DNA from: Gymnopilus junonius
Lineage: Eukaryota; Basidiomycota; Agaricomycetes; Agaricales; Galerinaceae
Reading direction: 5' to 3'
Assembly (NCBI GenBank): GCA_015501075.1
Contig: JADNYJ010000022.1
Coordinates: forward strand, 186,001 to 250,000
DNA length: 64,000 nt
Within the stretch, counting starts at the first letter, position 1; each line of letters begins with the position of its first letter. Shown one piece after another: positions 23,560 to 34,979 of the stretch. Below the pieces are notes generated by a model that saw only the letters and a program-made list of their open reading frames with translations, was not told where the DNA came from and did no database searches. Both the position numbers and the translations under genes were made by a program.

Positions 23560-23895
23560 AAGACTCTTACTCTGGACTTGTATTCATTCTGTAAATATTT
23601 TCTCCAAAACCCGACATGGACGGTTCCTCCCGCTATATGTACTGCATTTATCTATTCATCATTTCCACTCAACTGGATGCATCTTACCATTCAACTGGAT
23701 TTCACATTATTTCGTTGGTTAAAAACTATGCCATTAACAGGCATGCAAATGTATCAAAATGTACAGCTTGTATAATATCACAACTCAGTGCGGTATTCCT
23801 CAGTCTAACATGTAGTAAATGCGCATGTAAAGTGGAAAAGAGTAAAAGTCCAGGACACAGGTAAGAGCAAGTCATCGAAAGCCTCATGCCATGCT
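23560..23895. other. convergent 3' region
   Basis: About 335 A/T-rich bases between the convergent ends of the dehydrogenase and RAD51. Nothing coding is seen. Confidence 0.45.
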
Positions 23896-25220
23896 TTACG
23901 TCTCTTCTTCAGGGTCTCCGATTCCACTTGCCAGGATGGCAAAGTGAGTCTCGGATTCTGGTAAACATGGTGAATCATAAATCTTGCATGAACGTGTGTT
24001 GCCTCGGGCCTTTTTCAGTTGGAGACTGTCCATTACTGCGTCAGGTGCGCTGTCATACAGCATCGAGAGAAAAAAAAAGATGGTCAGAATTACATACCGT
24101 GTTGTAGATGCATGCGCCATAATATTGCCACCAATCGGTTTCTTCTCGTTCCCTGCATAGGGTCCAGCAGATGCATCTGGGTTGGACATGACCTGATTTG
24201 TCACGACAACGGCAATCCCAAACTGAGAGAAAGCATGTTCAGCACCAAGGCACAATGGATTTCAATGAAACGCACCTCATCGGCGAGTCTCTGCAACGTG
24301 CGCAGGAACTTCCCTAAATGGTTCTGCCTAGAAGAGAGTTCGCCACGGCCGCTGAAATCCGTGCGATACAGAGCCGTGCATGAATCCACGATCAAAAGAC
24401 AAAATCTGGGCGCCCAGAAATATGGATACTTTTGCTGCCCGAAAAAAATCGCATAGCTCACCTTGACTCGGACATCAGGGCGCTGGCACTTGTCAGCAGG
24501 GCATTCTGGTGATCAGCATTGTATGCTCTTGCGTAGGCCACATTATCGAGGACTTCTTCTCCATTCAGGCCATATCTTTCAGCCACTGCCAACAGACGAA
24601 CTGGACGGAAAGTTCCTTCAGTGTCGATGTAGAGGCATTTGCCTTCTCCACCTCCCATGTTGACAGGTAACTGACATGTCACGGCAAGGGTATGACATAG
24701 TTGGGACTTTCCTGTCCTGAATTCGCCAAAGAGCTCGGTAATGGCGCCAGTTTCAATGCCACCTACGTGTCGTAACCGGGTGAGCAAGCGCATGTCGAAT
24801 TTACCGCAGGAGTATAGCTCACCTCCGAGGAGAGCATCAAGTTGTTTCGACCCTGTGGTAATATGAACGAGTTCTGATCGGCGTGCGTGCACCTCTGTGG
24901 CACTTTGGAACCCAAGAGGAACAATTTTGTGAGCTATCAAAATCAGGTCAATAGCAGTTACTCAACCACGCGTATGCAGAGTCACCTTCCGCCAGAATTT
25001 TGTCCGCCTTTTGCTCCGAAATACCCTTGATAGTTAACAAGACTTTCTTCGGCGTGAATGCTACTGCCTCCACTGTGTTCAGGCCAAACTCTGCAAGTTT
25101 CTTGATGTCGTTGGGGTGTATGCCAGCTTCTTGAAGTTTGTTGACGAGGAGGGGCCCTGTTACTTGGTACTCATCTTCTTCACCTTCAAAGTTCTGCTGA
25201 GAGTCAGTTGGTTGAGACAT
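23896..25220 (-). CDS. RAD51: Rad51 recombinase
   Basis: RecA-family strand-exchange protein for homologous recombination. Starts [20 protein letters not shown] at 25220. A helix-hairpin-helix N-domain ([20 protein letters not shown]) leads into the ATPase core: [17 protein letters not shown], Walker [30 protein letters not shown], Walker B CLLIVDS, then [20 protein letters not shown] and [15 protein letters not shown]. The C-terminus is [19 protein letters not shown] with stop at 23896. About 340 residues over about nine exons. The acidic N-terminus and the GEFRTGKSQ loop favour RAD51 over meiotic DMC1. An MluI box lies about 110 bases upstream. Confidence 0.96.
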
Positions 25221-25326
25221 GGCGCGTTGTATTGTATCTGTGGTCAGGACTCAATATATAGTGAGAATAGGAAAATACACGTCGAGATGGTTCATCATCC
25301 AAAATTCCCACGCAAATAAAACGCGG

Positions 25327-25332
25327 ACGCGT
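25327..25332. promoter_or_regulatory. ACGCGT MluI cell-cycle box between RAD51 and the F-box gene
   Basis: ACGCGT at 25327-25332 lies 107 bases upstream of the RAD51 start. This is the core bound by MBF in yeasts, where DNA-repair genes including RAD51 are G1/S regulated. A CACGTG E-box follows at 25339-25344. Function here is inferred; the region also serves the F-box gene. Confidence 0.4.
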
Positions 25333-25449
25333 TGGAATCACGTGCTCGTGAACTTGCGCGCAGTGCGCACTGACCCCTCAGACCTAGCTCTTCTTACGCT
25401 CTGTACTCATACAATCAGCCCCCACTTCTTCAGCCATTCTTAATTCTGC

Positions 25450-27088
25450 ATGATCCAAATGCCACGCGGCAAAAGATCAAAGAAACGAGGCTCGGGAAGT
25501 GTCAGTGATTTTGCCAATAATTTGCAATGAGAAAACCTCATCGGGCATCTAGACCCGGCCTGCTCAGCGACCAACTGTGTCTAGAGAGTCATCATCAATT
25601 CTTTTTGGCCAACAGTACATCGATAATCTTACGGATGACATTCTTCGAGACATCTTTGCTACATTCACGAATGAATCATGGATAAACCGTCACTACACTC
25701 CAAACCAACTTTTATTGGCCGCAGTTTGTCGTCGCTGGAGAAATCTAGTTCTGGATACCCCCCTTTTATGGACATCCATCTACATCCCCTCTGCAGTTTC
25801 CTTCTCATTTTTTGAGAGGTCGCAACCGGCTTTGATAGACGTTTGTTTAAATTCCATTTCGTCCGGGATCCAGGCCGACTCCGATCTACTTTCACGGACG
25901 TCTGAAGCTATTGCCAACCACATATCACGGGTCAGAAGCCTAAAAGTTCATGTATGGGAGTCCAAAGAAGTATACGCTGTTTTTCACGCCTGGAAAGACC
26001 TTGAAGCAGTTAATCTAAAGAACCTCACTATTTCCTCTTTCAACGGAAGTCTCAATCCGCCAAATACATTTCCCTTTCCTGTCTTCTCGTCTCCTACGTT
26101 CACAAAGTTCTCTTTCTGGCAAGGCGGCAAATCCTTGAGCTCTTTGAAGCTTGAAGGGTTTGGCTATCAAGAATTCGCGCCCTTACCAAATCTAACCTCA
26201 TTAGAAATTGACAGGTTGAACACCACTCCTACAGAGTTTCGAGACCTTTTGACCAGCTGTCCTTTGTTGGATAAACTTATCATCCATCATTTCGGGGCGC
26301 CATCCTATACCACCGAATCCAGCCCTCCGAACCAAGAGATCGATGCCTCTTCTTTGAGGATTTTCGCAGTGAAGATTGATAGCGGCCACTTCGAGGACTG
26401 CACCTGTGTCCTTCCCATCTTGTCTTTACAGAATCTCGAATACCTCGAAGTTGTTTTTCCTTGGACCATCTCCGACCCCCATCTTAGCTTAATAACGTCC
26501 CAGTGGAAAAAACTGCCTAATCTAAGAAAGTTTGTCATTCGTGGACCTTCAATCTGGGCAAATGACATATCATTCCTGTCTGACCTGCCAAAGTCTACCG
26601 AGCTGGAGATTATGAATTTCCCTGTAGATGCCGAGGTTGCCCTGACTTACGTTCTCAATTTGAGCAACCTCAAGTCTCTCATCTTCGATTTAACTGGGGC
26701 GTACATGTATCACTTGGATGCGAAATTATTTTCCGATACCATTTCCAGGCAATGCCTTGAACTTCAATGTCCCACAGCGGTCCGACTGCCGTCTACAGCT
26801 GACATAGACCCCGGCTGGCTAAAACTGCAAGCATCTTCAGGCCATAAATTCTCGATATTGGCACCGGATCAGAAAGGCTTACTTGAGAACGGGGTGGACT
26901 ACCCTTTTATTCTTGACGATGAAGATAGATCACCACAATGGATGACTGATGATGATTTCGACGATGACTCCTTCCCAGATGAGTTCGCAGAGTATGATGA
27001 GTTCGATATGTACGACCGAGACGAAATAGAGTATTTGCAGGAAGATGATATCTATGATGAACCTTACGAATACGACGATTATGAATAA
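25450..27088 (+). CDS. F-box protein with very acidic C-terminal tail
   Basis: Substrate adaptor of an SCF ubiquitin ligase, by family. Exon 1 (25450-25500) gives MIQMPRGKRSKKRGSGS; intron 25501-25552; exon 2 runs to the stop at 27088, making 528 residues. The F-box-like segment is IDNLTDDILRDIFATF and LLAAVCRRWRNLVLDTPLLW. The middle reads as degenerate leucine-rich repeats (SSLKLEGFGYQEFAPLPNLT, NLEYLEVVFPW). The last 60 residues are almost all Asp, Glu and Tyr (TDDDFDDDSFPDEFAEYDEF). Agaricomycetes carry hundreds of such proteins and the substrate cannot be told. The second ATG at 25459 is an alternative start in the same frame. Divergent from RAD51 with 229 bases between. Confidence 0.85.
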
Positions 27089-27154
27089 CTTTCGGGCATC
27101 GAAATGCATTAATTTGTATGTATGAGAACATGGTATAACTATAGGTACAATAAA

Positions 27155-28125
27155 TCAGGCTTGCAATGGTAGAGTGGTCTCTTCCGACGCGACAGAGGCT
27201 TCACTTGGCAAAAGAGATAGAGGAACTATAGGAACATTTTCTTTCTTCAGCTTTTGTTCAAAGTATTCCACCGCTTTCAAATCCAAGACAACCCTCTCCC
27301 ATTTCAGGATCTCGTAAACGTTAGCCTCTTCGATAGTGATCAACTTCACCATTGGGATATTCCTGATGGCTTGTTCCAGGCCCTTGTGAAGATGTCCAGT
27401 GATGAACAAAGTTTTGCGAAGACCCAGTTGGTCGATCTTTCGAGCCAGAAACTTCGTTTTCCCATTGGGCCAGTACAATCGCATCATGACGCCAAGCTTG
27501 TGTTCATTGAGCTTAGAACTCAAGGCAACTCGCATGCCCATTTCGATAACCTTCCTCGGGAGCTTGGTACTGAAGTCTCGAGGTTTTGGGCCAAAAGCGA
27601 CACCTCCACCGCGCAGCATAGGACTCTGGGCATCACCAAGACGAGCTTTACCTGACCCCTTCTGGCGACGAATTTTGGCACCAGAGCCACGAACTTCACC
27701 GCGTGTCTTCGTATTCGCGGACCCTTGGCGGAGAGAATCTCGGTAATGAACGACACAAAGATGTAGAATATCTCGTCTGATAGGATGTCGGAAGACAGTT
27801 GGTTCGAGAATCGCGATGTTCTTCTCAGCAGGAGGATCGTGTCGTGCACGTTTGAGGGAAGGAGTCAAGGATAAGTAGACGGGCTCAAGAATAGGGGCGG
27901 CTGGATATAATCAACATGGTTTAACAACTCCTAAATGAAGTTTACAGCAACACATACCTTCTTGCTGGACAGGCGGCCGGTCTTTGACGTTCAACAAAGG
28001 TTTCGCAGGAAGAGTTTGGTGTCGATTAACGCGGGCTGAAACTCGGGAAATCTAAGAAATATCAAGTAATGCATAAAGGAAATATATTATGAGTAACATA
28101 CGCGACATAAACCCCTTCCCAGCAT
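27155..28125 (-). CDS. YML6: Mitochondrial ribosomal protein uL4m
   Basis: Mitochondrial large-subunit protein lining the exit tunnel. The start at 28125 (MLGRGLCR, then ISRVSARVNRHQTLPAKPLL) gives an Arg-rich amphipathic presequence. The body has TVFRHPIRRDILHLCVVHYR, GEVRGSGAKIRRQKGSGKAR (the L4 signature), GGGVAFGPKPRDFSTKLPRK and TLFITGHLHKGLEQAIRNIP. The stop is at 27155 after EETTLPLQA. Three exons are needed. A longer open frame with ATG at 28321 exists, but it reads into sequence that is not L4-like. About 300 residues. Confidence 0.92.
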
Positions 28126-28396
28126 AATGAACTTCACGACAGTAGCGCCTGGCCTTGCGAAAGTGGTGGTTGCAGAGCAAATCGTGCTTAGTCAGCGGAG
28201 TATCGGAAAATGCCGGTTGGAACTGGCCAGCTGAAGCAAGCCACAACAACCCTTTTCGTCTCGATATTACCAGCGCTGGGCTCAACGACCTCAAGAACAA
28301 GGTTCGTCGCTGTCGGTCCATTTTATTGTCAGAATCTCATGCTTGCGTCTTGATAGACAACTTTGACCCGCCACTCAAGCCGGGACTTACTTCAAA

Positions 28397-28954
28397 ATGG
28401 CATCATCAGTCAAGGCCGTCCAGACTTTCGGTAAAAAGAAAGTATGTTGCCAGCTCTTTTGATACGCAATGGACCCGGCTTGAGCGTTATTCTTTCGGTT
28501 TAGACCGCGACTGCTGTCGCTCACGCCAGGGAAGGCCGTGGCCTTATCCGCATCAATGGTTCGCCCATCAACCTCGTCCAACCTGAGATCCTCCGTCTTA
28601 AGGTCTACGAGCCTGTTTTGGTCGCTGGAGAGGACTCTTTCGCGCCCCTTGATATCCGTGTCCGAGTGAAGGGTGGAGGACACACCTCGCAAGTGTACGC
28701 TATTCGACAGGCGATCGCCAAGGCCCTTGTTGCCTACTACGCCAAGTACATCGATGCCTACAGTGCGATGGAATTGAAGAAGAAGCTGGTTGCCTACGAC
28801 AGGACGTTGTTGATCGCTGATCCCAGACGGATGGAACCCAAGAAGTTCGGTGGTCATGGTGCTCGTGCTCGCAGACAGAAGAGGTGCGTGATAATTTGCA
28901 TTATTTCACCGATTTTCGTTAACTTTTACCGTTTTCCATTCCAGTTACCGTTAA
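28397..28954 (+). CDS. RPS16: 40S ribosomal protein S16 (uS9)
   Basis: Small-subunit ribosomal protein. Exon 1 gives [15 protein letters not shown]; after an intron the second exon reads [60 protein letters not shown] and [14 protein letters not shown]. The last exon supplies only the end of the conserved KSYR: the codon split across the intron, then Tyr-Arg and TAA at 28952-28954. About 143 residues, full length. Divergent from the mitochondrial uL4 gene with 271 bases between start codons. Confidence 0.97.
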
Positions 28955-29313
28955 AGGGTTTCTTTGTTTTTGTATTTTACGCACCTGCACTATCATGTTC
29001 CTTTTTTATGCTTTTCTCAATGCAAATATGCGAGGCCTATGAACGTGATACCACAAATCGCGTGACAAAAGTTCATTGAAATTTGGAACAATCAATTGCA
29101 CGAATGGGAGCCTGCTATTGCACTGAAACTTTAGTGTCTCTATCTGTCTGAACGTCTAAATGTCCGTTACATAGATTCATGTGCTATTTAATGTGAATAT
29201 CATGCATGCCGTCTTACGCGTGTCAGTGCAGCGGGTGTGACTGTGACGGCGCGCCGCCCCACATTCGCAATGCAGCTTGTTGACGACTTGATATCCGTCT
29301 GCGAGGTGCAAGC
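28955..29313. other. intergenic, RPS16 end to RAP1-like start
   Basis: About 360 bases, A/T-rich at first and G/C-rich near 29230-29300. No gene, RNA or repeat is visible. It must contain the RAP1-like promoter. Confidence 0.4.
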
Positions 29314-31900
29314 ATGGACGGCGCCGCTGCTCCCCCTCCTTCTCATGCCAAAAATCCTGACCTCATCTATACTGGCATGCACATCTTTGTCCAGGCCAGT
29401 GGCGTAGGTACAGATCGCCCCAAGTTCATCAGAACACTTAAAGTTCGCATACGCACTTCCATCGTCTGTTCACAGCTAATACCACCCTGACAGGAACGCG
29501 GCGCATCGACTTGCTCAATCCTTAGTGATGCTCAGGTTATACTTATTAATCCAGATAGCGAAGAAGGACAAGCACTGATTCCTCCCTGGAGCAACCTTAC
29601 CGAACCGAAACTCCTCACGATGGACTGGGTACAGAAATGCAATAGCGCAGGTAGACTCCTTCTTGCCGAGGACGATTGGGGTGGTTGTCTTGTCAAATAT
29701 GACCGGACCCATAGAGACGATGATGACGACGATTGGGAGGAAGATGAAGCCGATATAGCATCAAAGTCAGTCAATTCTTTTTTTCTTCTGAAAACTCTTT
29801 CTAAGCAACAGATAATAAGAAGTCCATTGCCTACACCTCGTCAGACACCCAGCGAACCAACTGGAACTCAACCCTGGTTGGCTGGTTCTGTGACTCAATC
29901 CTCGGCCACTCGAGCGAGGCGGACAAGCAGTCAAACGCGCCTATCTACATCTTCCACAACACCTACAGATTCCGCTACAGTCACACCGACAGATTTGCCC
30001 CAAAACGGACTACCATCGTTTCCCGCATTCTCCTCAGTCAACAGTATGCAAGCCTTACCAACCCAATTTCCCGTGCAGATGGCGGGAATGTTCAATCCAC
30101 TAATGACCGCGGACCAGCAAGCGATGGCAATGTTACAGATGATGATGCCGAACCCTGCATTTCAAATGGCTCTGCAAGATATAATGACGAGGGGAAATCC
30201 TGCTTCCCAGATGCAACCGGGACGTACAGTCTATCGGCACAGCAATCGCCTGTTCAAGAACAAGTCTTACCATTTCCTGACGTGCCCTCCAAATCATCGG
30301 GAAGGCATGTCGACAATAAGCGTCCTTCAGGATCTTTCTCTCCCGTTGCCCGCCGTTCCTTTAGCGACTCTTCTGATAGCAACTTTTTAATTGATCAAAA
30401 GGGCAAAAAGAGGGGTGGTTCACCCTCAGTGAAGCGTCGCAAGACATTGTCCTCATCTCAGCAAGTTACACATCTTAAACAATCGACTGCCTCCGCAGCA
30501 GGGCCATCATCTTCTCAGACGAAATTGTTTGCAAAATCTGGGAAGGTACTTTCATTTTTTGTTCAGATCGATTTACACAATCGCGGTGCAGTGGTTGATG
30601 CCATTAAGGTAACATATTCTCTGGAGCTTTCATCTTCTTGTATGCTCATATTGTATCAAGAAAAATGCTGGAAAGATTGAAAAAGACCCAGAAAATGCTG
30701 ACTATGCTGTCCTCTATTCTGGCCACAAGAACCAGAAAACCTTCAACGATCTCCTCAAATCCGCGCAAACTGCAGGAAAGCCTGCTGTTCGATCTGCTTT
30801 TGTTCACGATTGCGTTGCAGAGGGTATCCTCCTAGACTGCACAGAATATGAATTCGAATCTACCGTTAAACGGAAGCGCAAACCTTCAGTACCTGTCAAG
30901 ACAGAGCCTCTAAGTTCGAATGATGAGATCGACTCGGACGCGGAGAGAAAACGCCTGGCGAAAAATGCTCGAGAAGCAGAGAGGAGAAAGCGACAGAGGT
31001 CGGATAAAGAGAGGGCAGCAAAGCCGACGAGTTCCAAATCGTCTACAGCGAGCAGAGTGAAGGCGGAAGAGCCGAGCACTCTTCGAAGAAAGGAGTCTAT
31101 CAATATAGCACCTTACCTCAATGGTCGTCGTTCACCAATCCCGCCTGGCGAACACACGCGTCAACCATGGTCTACTGGCTATAAGTTTACGGTAGAGGAA
31201 GATCAATTCCTTATAGAATATGCGCAAGTTCTGATAGAACGTGATTACATGGTCAGTATTGCTGCTATCGCTGACAGGGTATATTCAAAGGTTGGGCCAA
31301 TTTCTCATCCTTCATGTCATGGATTGACAATTCAATAGATGCCGCATCATTCACTGATGTCATGGAAATCTCGAGTTACGAGAGTAATTGGGGACAAACT
31401 TGATGAGTGGCGCAAACGCTCCGGAATCGCCTACCGAAAGGCCCTGAAGGCCTCACAGTCAGCTCATTCACAGCCGATGGCTCTTGATGCCAGTGTAGAT
31501 GACACGGCTGTCATTGAACTCAGCCCATCTCCCGAGCCATTAGCAGCCCAGGACGCGCATGCGTTGTCGAATCTAAATGACATGACTGCTAACGATCCGG
31601 AGTCAATCCTTAGAAACGAAAATAAAACATACGTGACGCAAGATATTGAGGTCGTTTCTCAATTCTTTGCTACTCTGGATGACGACGGGGAAGAGCCGGA
31701 GGATGTTGTCTGGGCTCGCCTGGCAAATCAGGTAGGACAAACAGTTATCAGACATGGTCTGTCCGTTGACACAACGTTGATTTAATTGATTCTAGAACCC
31801 TTGTCGCGCATGGCACGACTGGGCAGCCTTCTATGAAGCTCATTTCCAGGAGGTTCAGCAGCGTTATGCAGAACTGACCGGCAATGCACAGCTGCAATGA
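29314..31900 (+). CDS. RAP1: RAP1-like telomere protein (two BRCT regions plus Myb-like domain)
   Basis: Probably a shelterin-type telomere protein. Starts MDGAAAPPPSHAKNPDLIYT at 29314. An N-terminal BRCT region runs through GMHIFVQASGVGTDRPKFIR, AQVILINPDSEEG and LLTMDWVQKCNSAGRLLL. Then come an acidic run (DDDDDDWEEDEADIAS) and a long Pro/Thr/Gln/Met-rich linker. A second BRCT-like region follows (KLFAKSGKVLSFFVQIDLHN, NADYAVLYSGHKNQKTFNDL, VRSAFVHDCVAEGILLDC). After a basic region comes a Myb-like domain (YKFTVEEDQFLIEYAQVLIE, then MPHHSLMSWKSRVTRVIGD). The end reads NPCRAWHDWAAFYEAHF, stop 31898-31900. Odd: a 54-nt in-frame intron near 29768-29821, and a frame change at GGG (30219-30221) where one more G joins ASQMQPG to TYSLSAQQSPVQEQ. 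The RAP1 name rests on domain order. Confidence 0.68.
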
Positions 31901-32116
31901 CATTCTTCGACTCGTTTACTGGGACCGTCTTGTTCACCTTCCTAAGACTGTTGTTGCATATTCGAATCAGTATATTATTCATTCAGTTATTAATATGCAG
32001 TCCTTATGGAATATTATGGTTTTTGAACGATCTTTTACCTGGCTTGTTATGTATACTTCTCTGACATGAGGGGGTCTAATGAAGGGTTTGAATTTCGGGT
32101 AATAGGATCACACTAA

Positions 32117-32709
32117 TCACTCGGACGAGGACTCTGCGAGAGGTTTTGGTTGTTTGAAGAATCTCTTCCGTCTCTCCTCCTTCGTTTCTCCCGAGGCTGA
32201 CAGTTGCCCCGAGTAGTCGAAAGCGCCAATCGCTCCTCCTAGCAGAACGCAACCACCGAGCGCCATCGGAATCGAACGTGCTATTCGGTGAAGAAATAAG
32301 GAATACGCATAGAGAATAGTGAAGGTATCCTGCTCACATCTTACGCCAGCTAAGAAACCAGCTGCGCAGCCACCAGCGGCACCATTAATTGGGTCAGTCG
32401 TTCGCCGTTGGTTGGCGACGAAGGTCTCCGTAAATTTAAAAGTAGCACCCATAGCAGCTAAACATTTCATTGAGAAAAAAGCAAGATATAATGCATTGAA
32501 CAACAGAATGCATAGCACACACCAAAGAATCCAATCGTTCCGCCAGTTCTCGTCACGACGCCCATCGCGCCATGAGAATGTGTACCCAGTGCATTCTGAA
32601 TGGAGCTGACAACGAAACCGACAACTCCAGCCTGCAAACCTATACGGGCTGCTTCTTGAAACGGGGACTTTGGTTCGAATGCTGTTGTGCTGACTTCGGG
32701 CTCTGGCAT
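32117..32709 (-). CDS. Mitochondrial complex I 21.3 kDa subunit (NDUFA11/B14.7-like, Tim17 family)
   Basis: Inner-membrane accessory subunit of NADH:ubiquinone oxidoreductase. Starts MPEPEVSTTAFEPKSPFQEA at 32709, then ARIGLQAGVVGFVVSSIQNA, MGVVTRTGGTIGFFG, AAMGATFKFTETFVANQRRT, INGAAGGCAAGFLAGVR and SIPMALGGCVLLGGAIGAFD. The Gly/Ala-rich membrane hairpins with FDYSG match the Neurospora 21.3 kDa subunit and NDUFA11. The basic tail (KEERRKRFFKQPKPLAESSSE) faces the stop at 32117. Three exons. Starts 172 bases from the divergent EED-like gene. Confidence 0.82.
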
Positions 32710-32881
32710 GGTCGCTTTTTCGAACGGCAGAGAGCGGATTGGACAAACGGGTCACTGACTGACTGCCTTTTTGGGTCCTAAACAACGCGTGAGATCAAGG
32801 TTCTGTCTTTCTGTTCTACCCCATCTGATATTTCCTATATACATCGAATATCAGAATTCTTCTTGGCCGATATCGCTAGAC

Positions 32882-34979
32882 ATGGACGGTCTTAATTCAG
32901 ATCAGGTAGAAGAATACAAGGCTTGGTTCAAAAAGTCCTCTCCTCCTCCCTTTCGACTGGCTCGAAGGTTCTCTGTCAGTCCTCGCCTTCTTGGCAGCTA
33001 TATATTGGACTTGAATAAGATTCTGCTTCTCAGGTCAGCAAAGACGACACGCTCAAGTTTCAAAGCGTGGCAATCTTTCCTTTTGACGAAAATTCTTACG
33101 ACAAACCTGAATTGCGAGAAAGCTGGGAAAAGCTTGTATCTGAGTACTGGGATGCTGTTGCCGTTGGCTCTGATTACAGTCTCTTCGTCTTTTTTACCAG
33201 CAAGAATAAGCCACCACTTTGGGTAAAACTTCCGGAGGCGCGTTTTACTTTGGATCTTGGTCAATTCTTCTAGTGCCAATACCTTGATTTTTAAGCAGGA
33301 CGAACAAAAACTCCTAAAAACCGACAAAATGTGTGTTGCTTGGAGTATGGCGTCTGCGCCTCCGTGGAATCCATACATTATCTTCTCCCGTGGGAGTCTA
33401 CTTTATGTCTACGATGTTGCTCAAAAGGGCATAATCGGGTGGATTCGTGGTCACGGCGGTGTAAGCTATTCGTTCTCGCACCACCTTCAATCTATTAATC
33501 AAGAAATGCTAGGCGATAACGTCCATCTCTGTCCATGTAAACCAGCCAAATCTTTTTTGTACAACATCCCGAGACTTTACTACACGTATCTATGATCTCA
33601 ACCATCTTGTGTCCGATCCAAGCCAAGTTAATCCGGGAAGGAAGGCAAATCTAAACGAAGTTCCAAACCCTCACTGGCCTCCGGGGAAAAAACCTAGCCT
33701 CGCAGGCGCACCACATGGATTACATTTACACCCTTCGGAGAGTGAGGGGAACGGATTAGGACGATGCATCATCGTATTACTTGGCGGTAGATCTGGCGGC
33801 CACCAAGCTGCCGTTTTAGGAGCTGTAAAAGCGTCCTTTCCTCATCCTTCCGATTGCATCTCATGAAATTTCTATTATTCAGGCATTTCACCCCGTATAC
33901 CCTGTCATCGCTACTTGTGGGGTATGGGCTTCGCAATTACCTTTCCTTGCGTATCCTACTCATTCCTTCTTACTAGCTAGACAGGACGGTCAAGATCTGG
34001 CCACTGCGGCGAAGGTCCCGTGAACAAATTACACGAGAAGACAAGCCGTTGTTTAGCAGTAGCATGCTGCATAGAGCCAGAGTTCTCTCTGTATCATGGT
34101 ATGTTTCAAAACAACGATGGTTGTAGATGTCTTGCGAACGTAGGAATATTTTCAGGTTACAAGACGATCTTCTTCTCACTCACAGTGCACCTGCTGTCAT
34201 GCGAGTTTCTCCAGATAGTAAGCATGACAAAAGAACGTATACTGAAGCAGGGGAATTGGTCATGTGGCGCTGGTTAGGAGTTGACCGCTTCTTCAGCGCA
34301 CAATTTGAGCAAGAAGGTGACGCTGTATTCAATTTGCGAGGGTGCTCGTCTGTATGTTTCTCTGCTTCTCAAACTGATCTCTTCCTGCTATTGATTCTAT
34401 GCTCTGGGACAGGACTACCAAGAGAGCTGTAGGTATTATTAAAGCCTTCTGTCGAAGCGTACTGAACTTGCATTTGATATTTGACCAGCATCTTTCAAGT
34501 TAATTTCTATTCATGCCTTCCCCGCAGTGCGAAACCAGTATATTGCTCCTCAACTAGGCATCTTCCAAGCCTCTCCAGCCCATGATACCCTGATTCTCTA
34601 TGTATACCCAGATGGACAGTCTATCTATTTCCTCAACGCAGCCCACATGAAACCAAGAGAGCGGCCTGCTCTCCCAAAAGAGGCCGAGAAATTACTTACC
34701 AGACATCAGGATGCAACTGGCACTGCGCTGGTAGATGCTACAGGGCGCATGCGTCTTGGTGGTCAAGAAGAGGCAGACGTAGAGGAAGAAACTGACGATG
34801 AGCGTCTTATCCTTAGGAGACCAGATGTGGTCGTTCCTGAAATTGAAAGTCGAAAAATCGATCTCAGGGAAGAAAATGCTGGAAGATCACTCATGGCATG
34901 TGCAATAGGGATGGGCGGACGAGTCGTTGTCGGTGTCGGCTCAAAGGGGAGTATATGGGTTTGGAGGTATGATGATTGA
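32882..34979 (+). CDS. EED-like WD40 protein, probable PRC2 subunit
   Basis: WD40 propeller most like EED/ESC, the histone-tail-reading subunit of Polycomb repressive complex 2. Starts MDGLNSDQVEEYKAWFKKSS at 32882. Repeat blades include MCVAWSMASAPPWNPYIIFS, GIIGWIRGHGGAITSISVHV, PNLFCTTSRDFTTRIYDLN, then a long insert (GRCIIVLLGGRSGGHQAAVL) and AFHPVYPVIATCG plus DRTVKIWPLRRRSRE. GHGG(A)I and the late DRTVKIW blade fit EED in order and spacing. A C-terminal acidic insert (EEADVEEETDDERLILR) precedes the last blade (GGRVVVGVGSKGSIWVWRYD). The stop is at 34977-34979. About nine exons and 560 residues. Another WD40 family is possible. Confidence 0.68.

Noticed and set aside
28126..28321. Longer N-terminus for mitochondrial uL4 (start at 28321)
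   Set aside because: The extra residues are not L4-like, and the start at 28125 gives a normal mitochondrial presequence spliced to the conserved body.
29620..30390. Single 256-codon frame as a separate gene
   Set aside because: It is the BRCT exon plus linker of the RAP1-like gene, read through an in-frame intron and then past a probable missing base.
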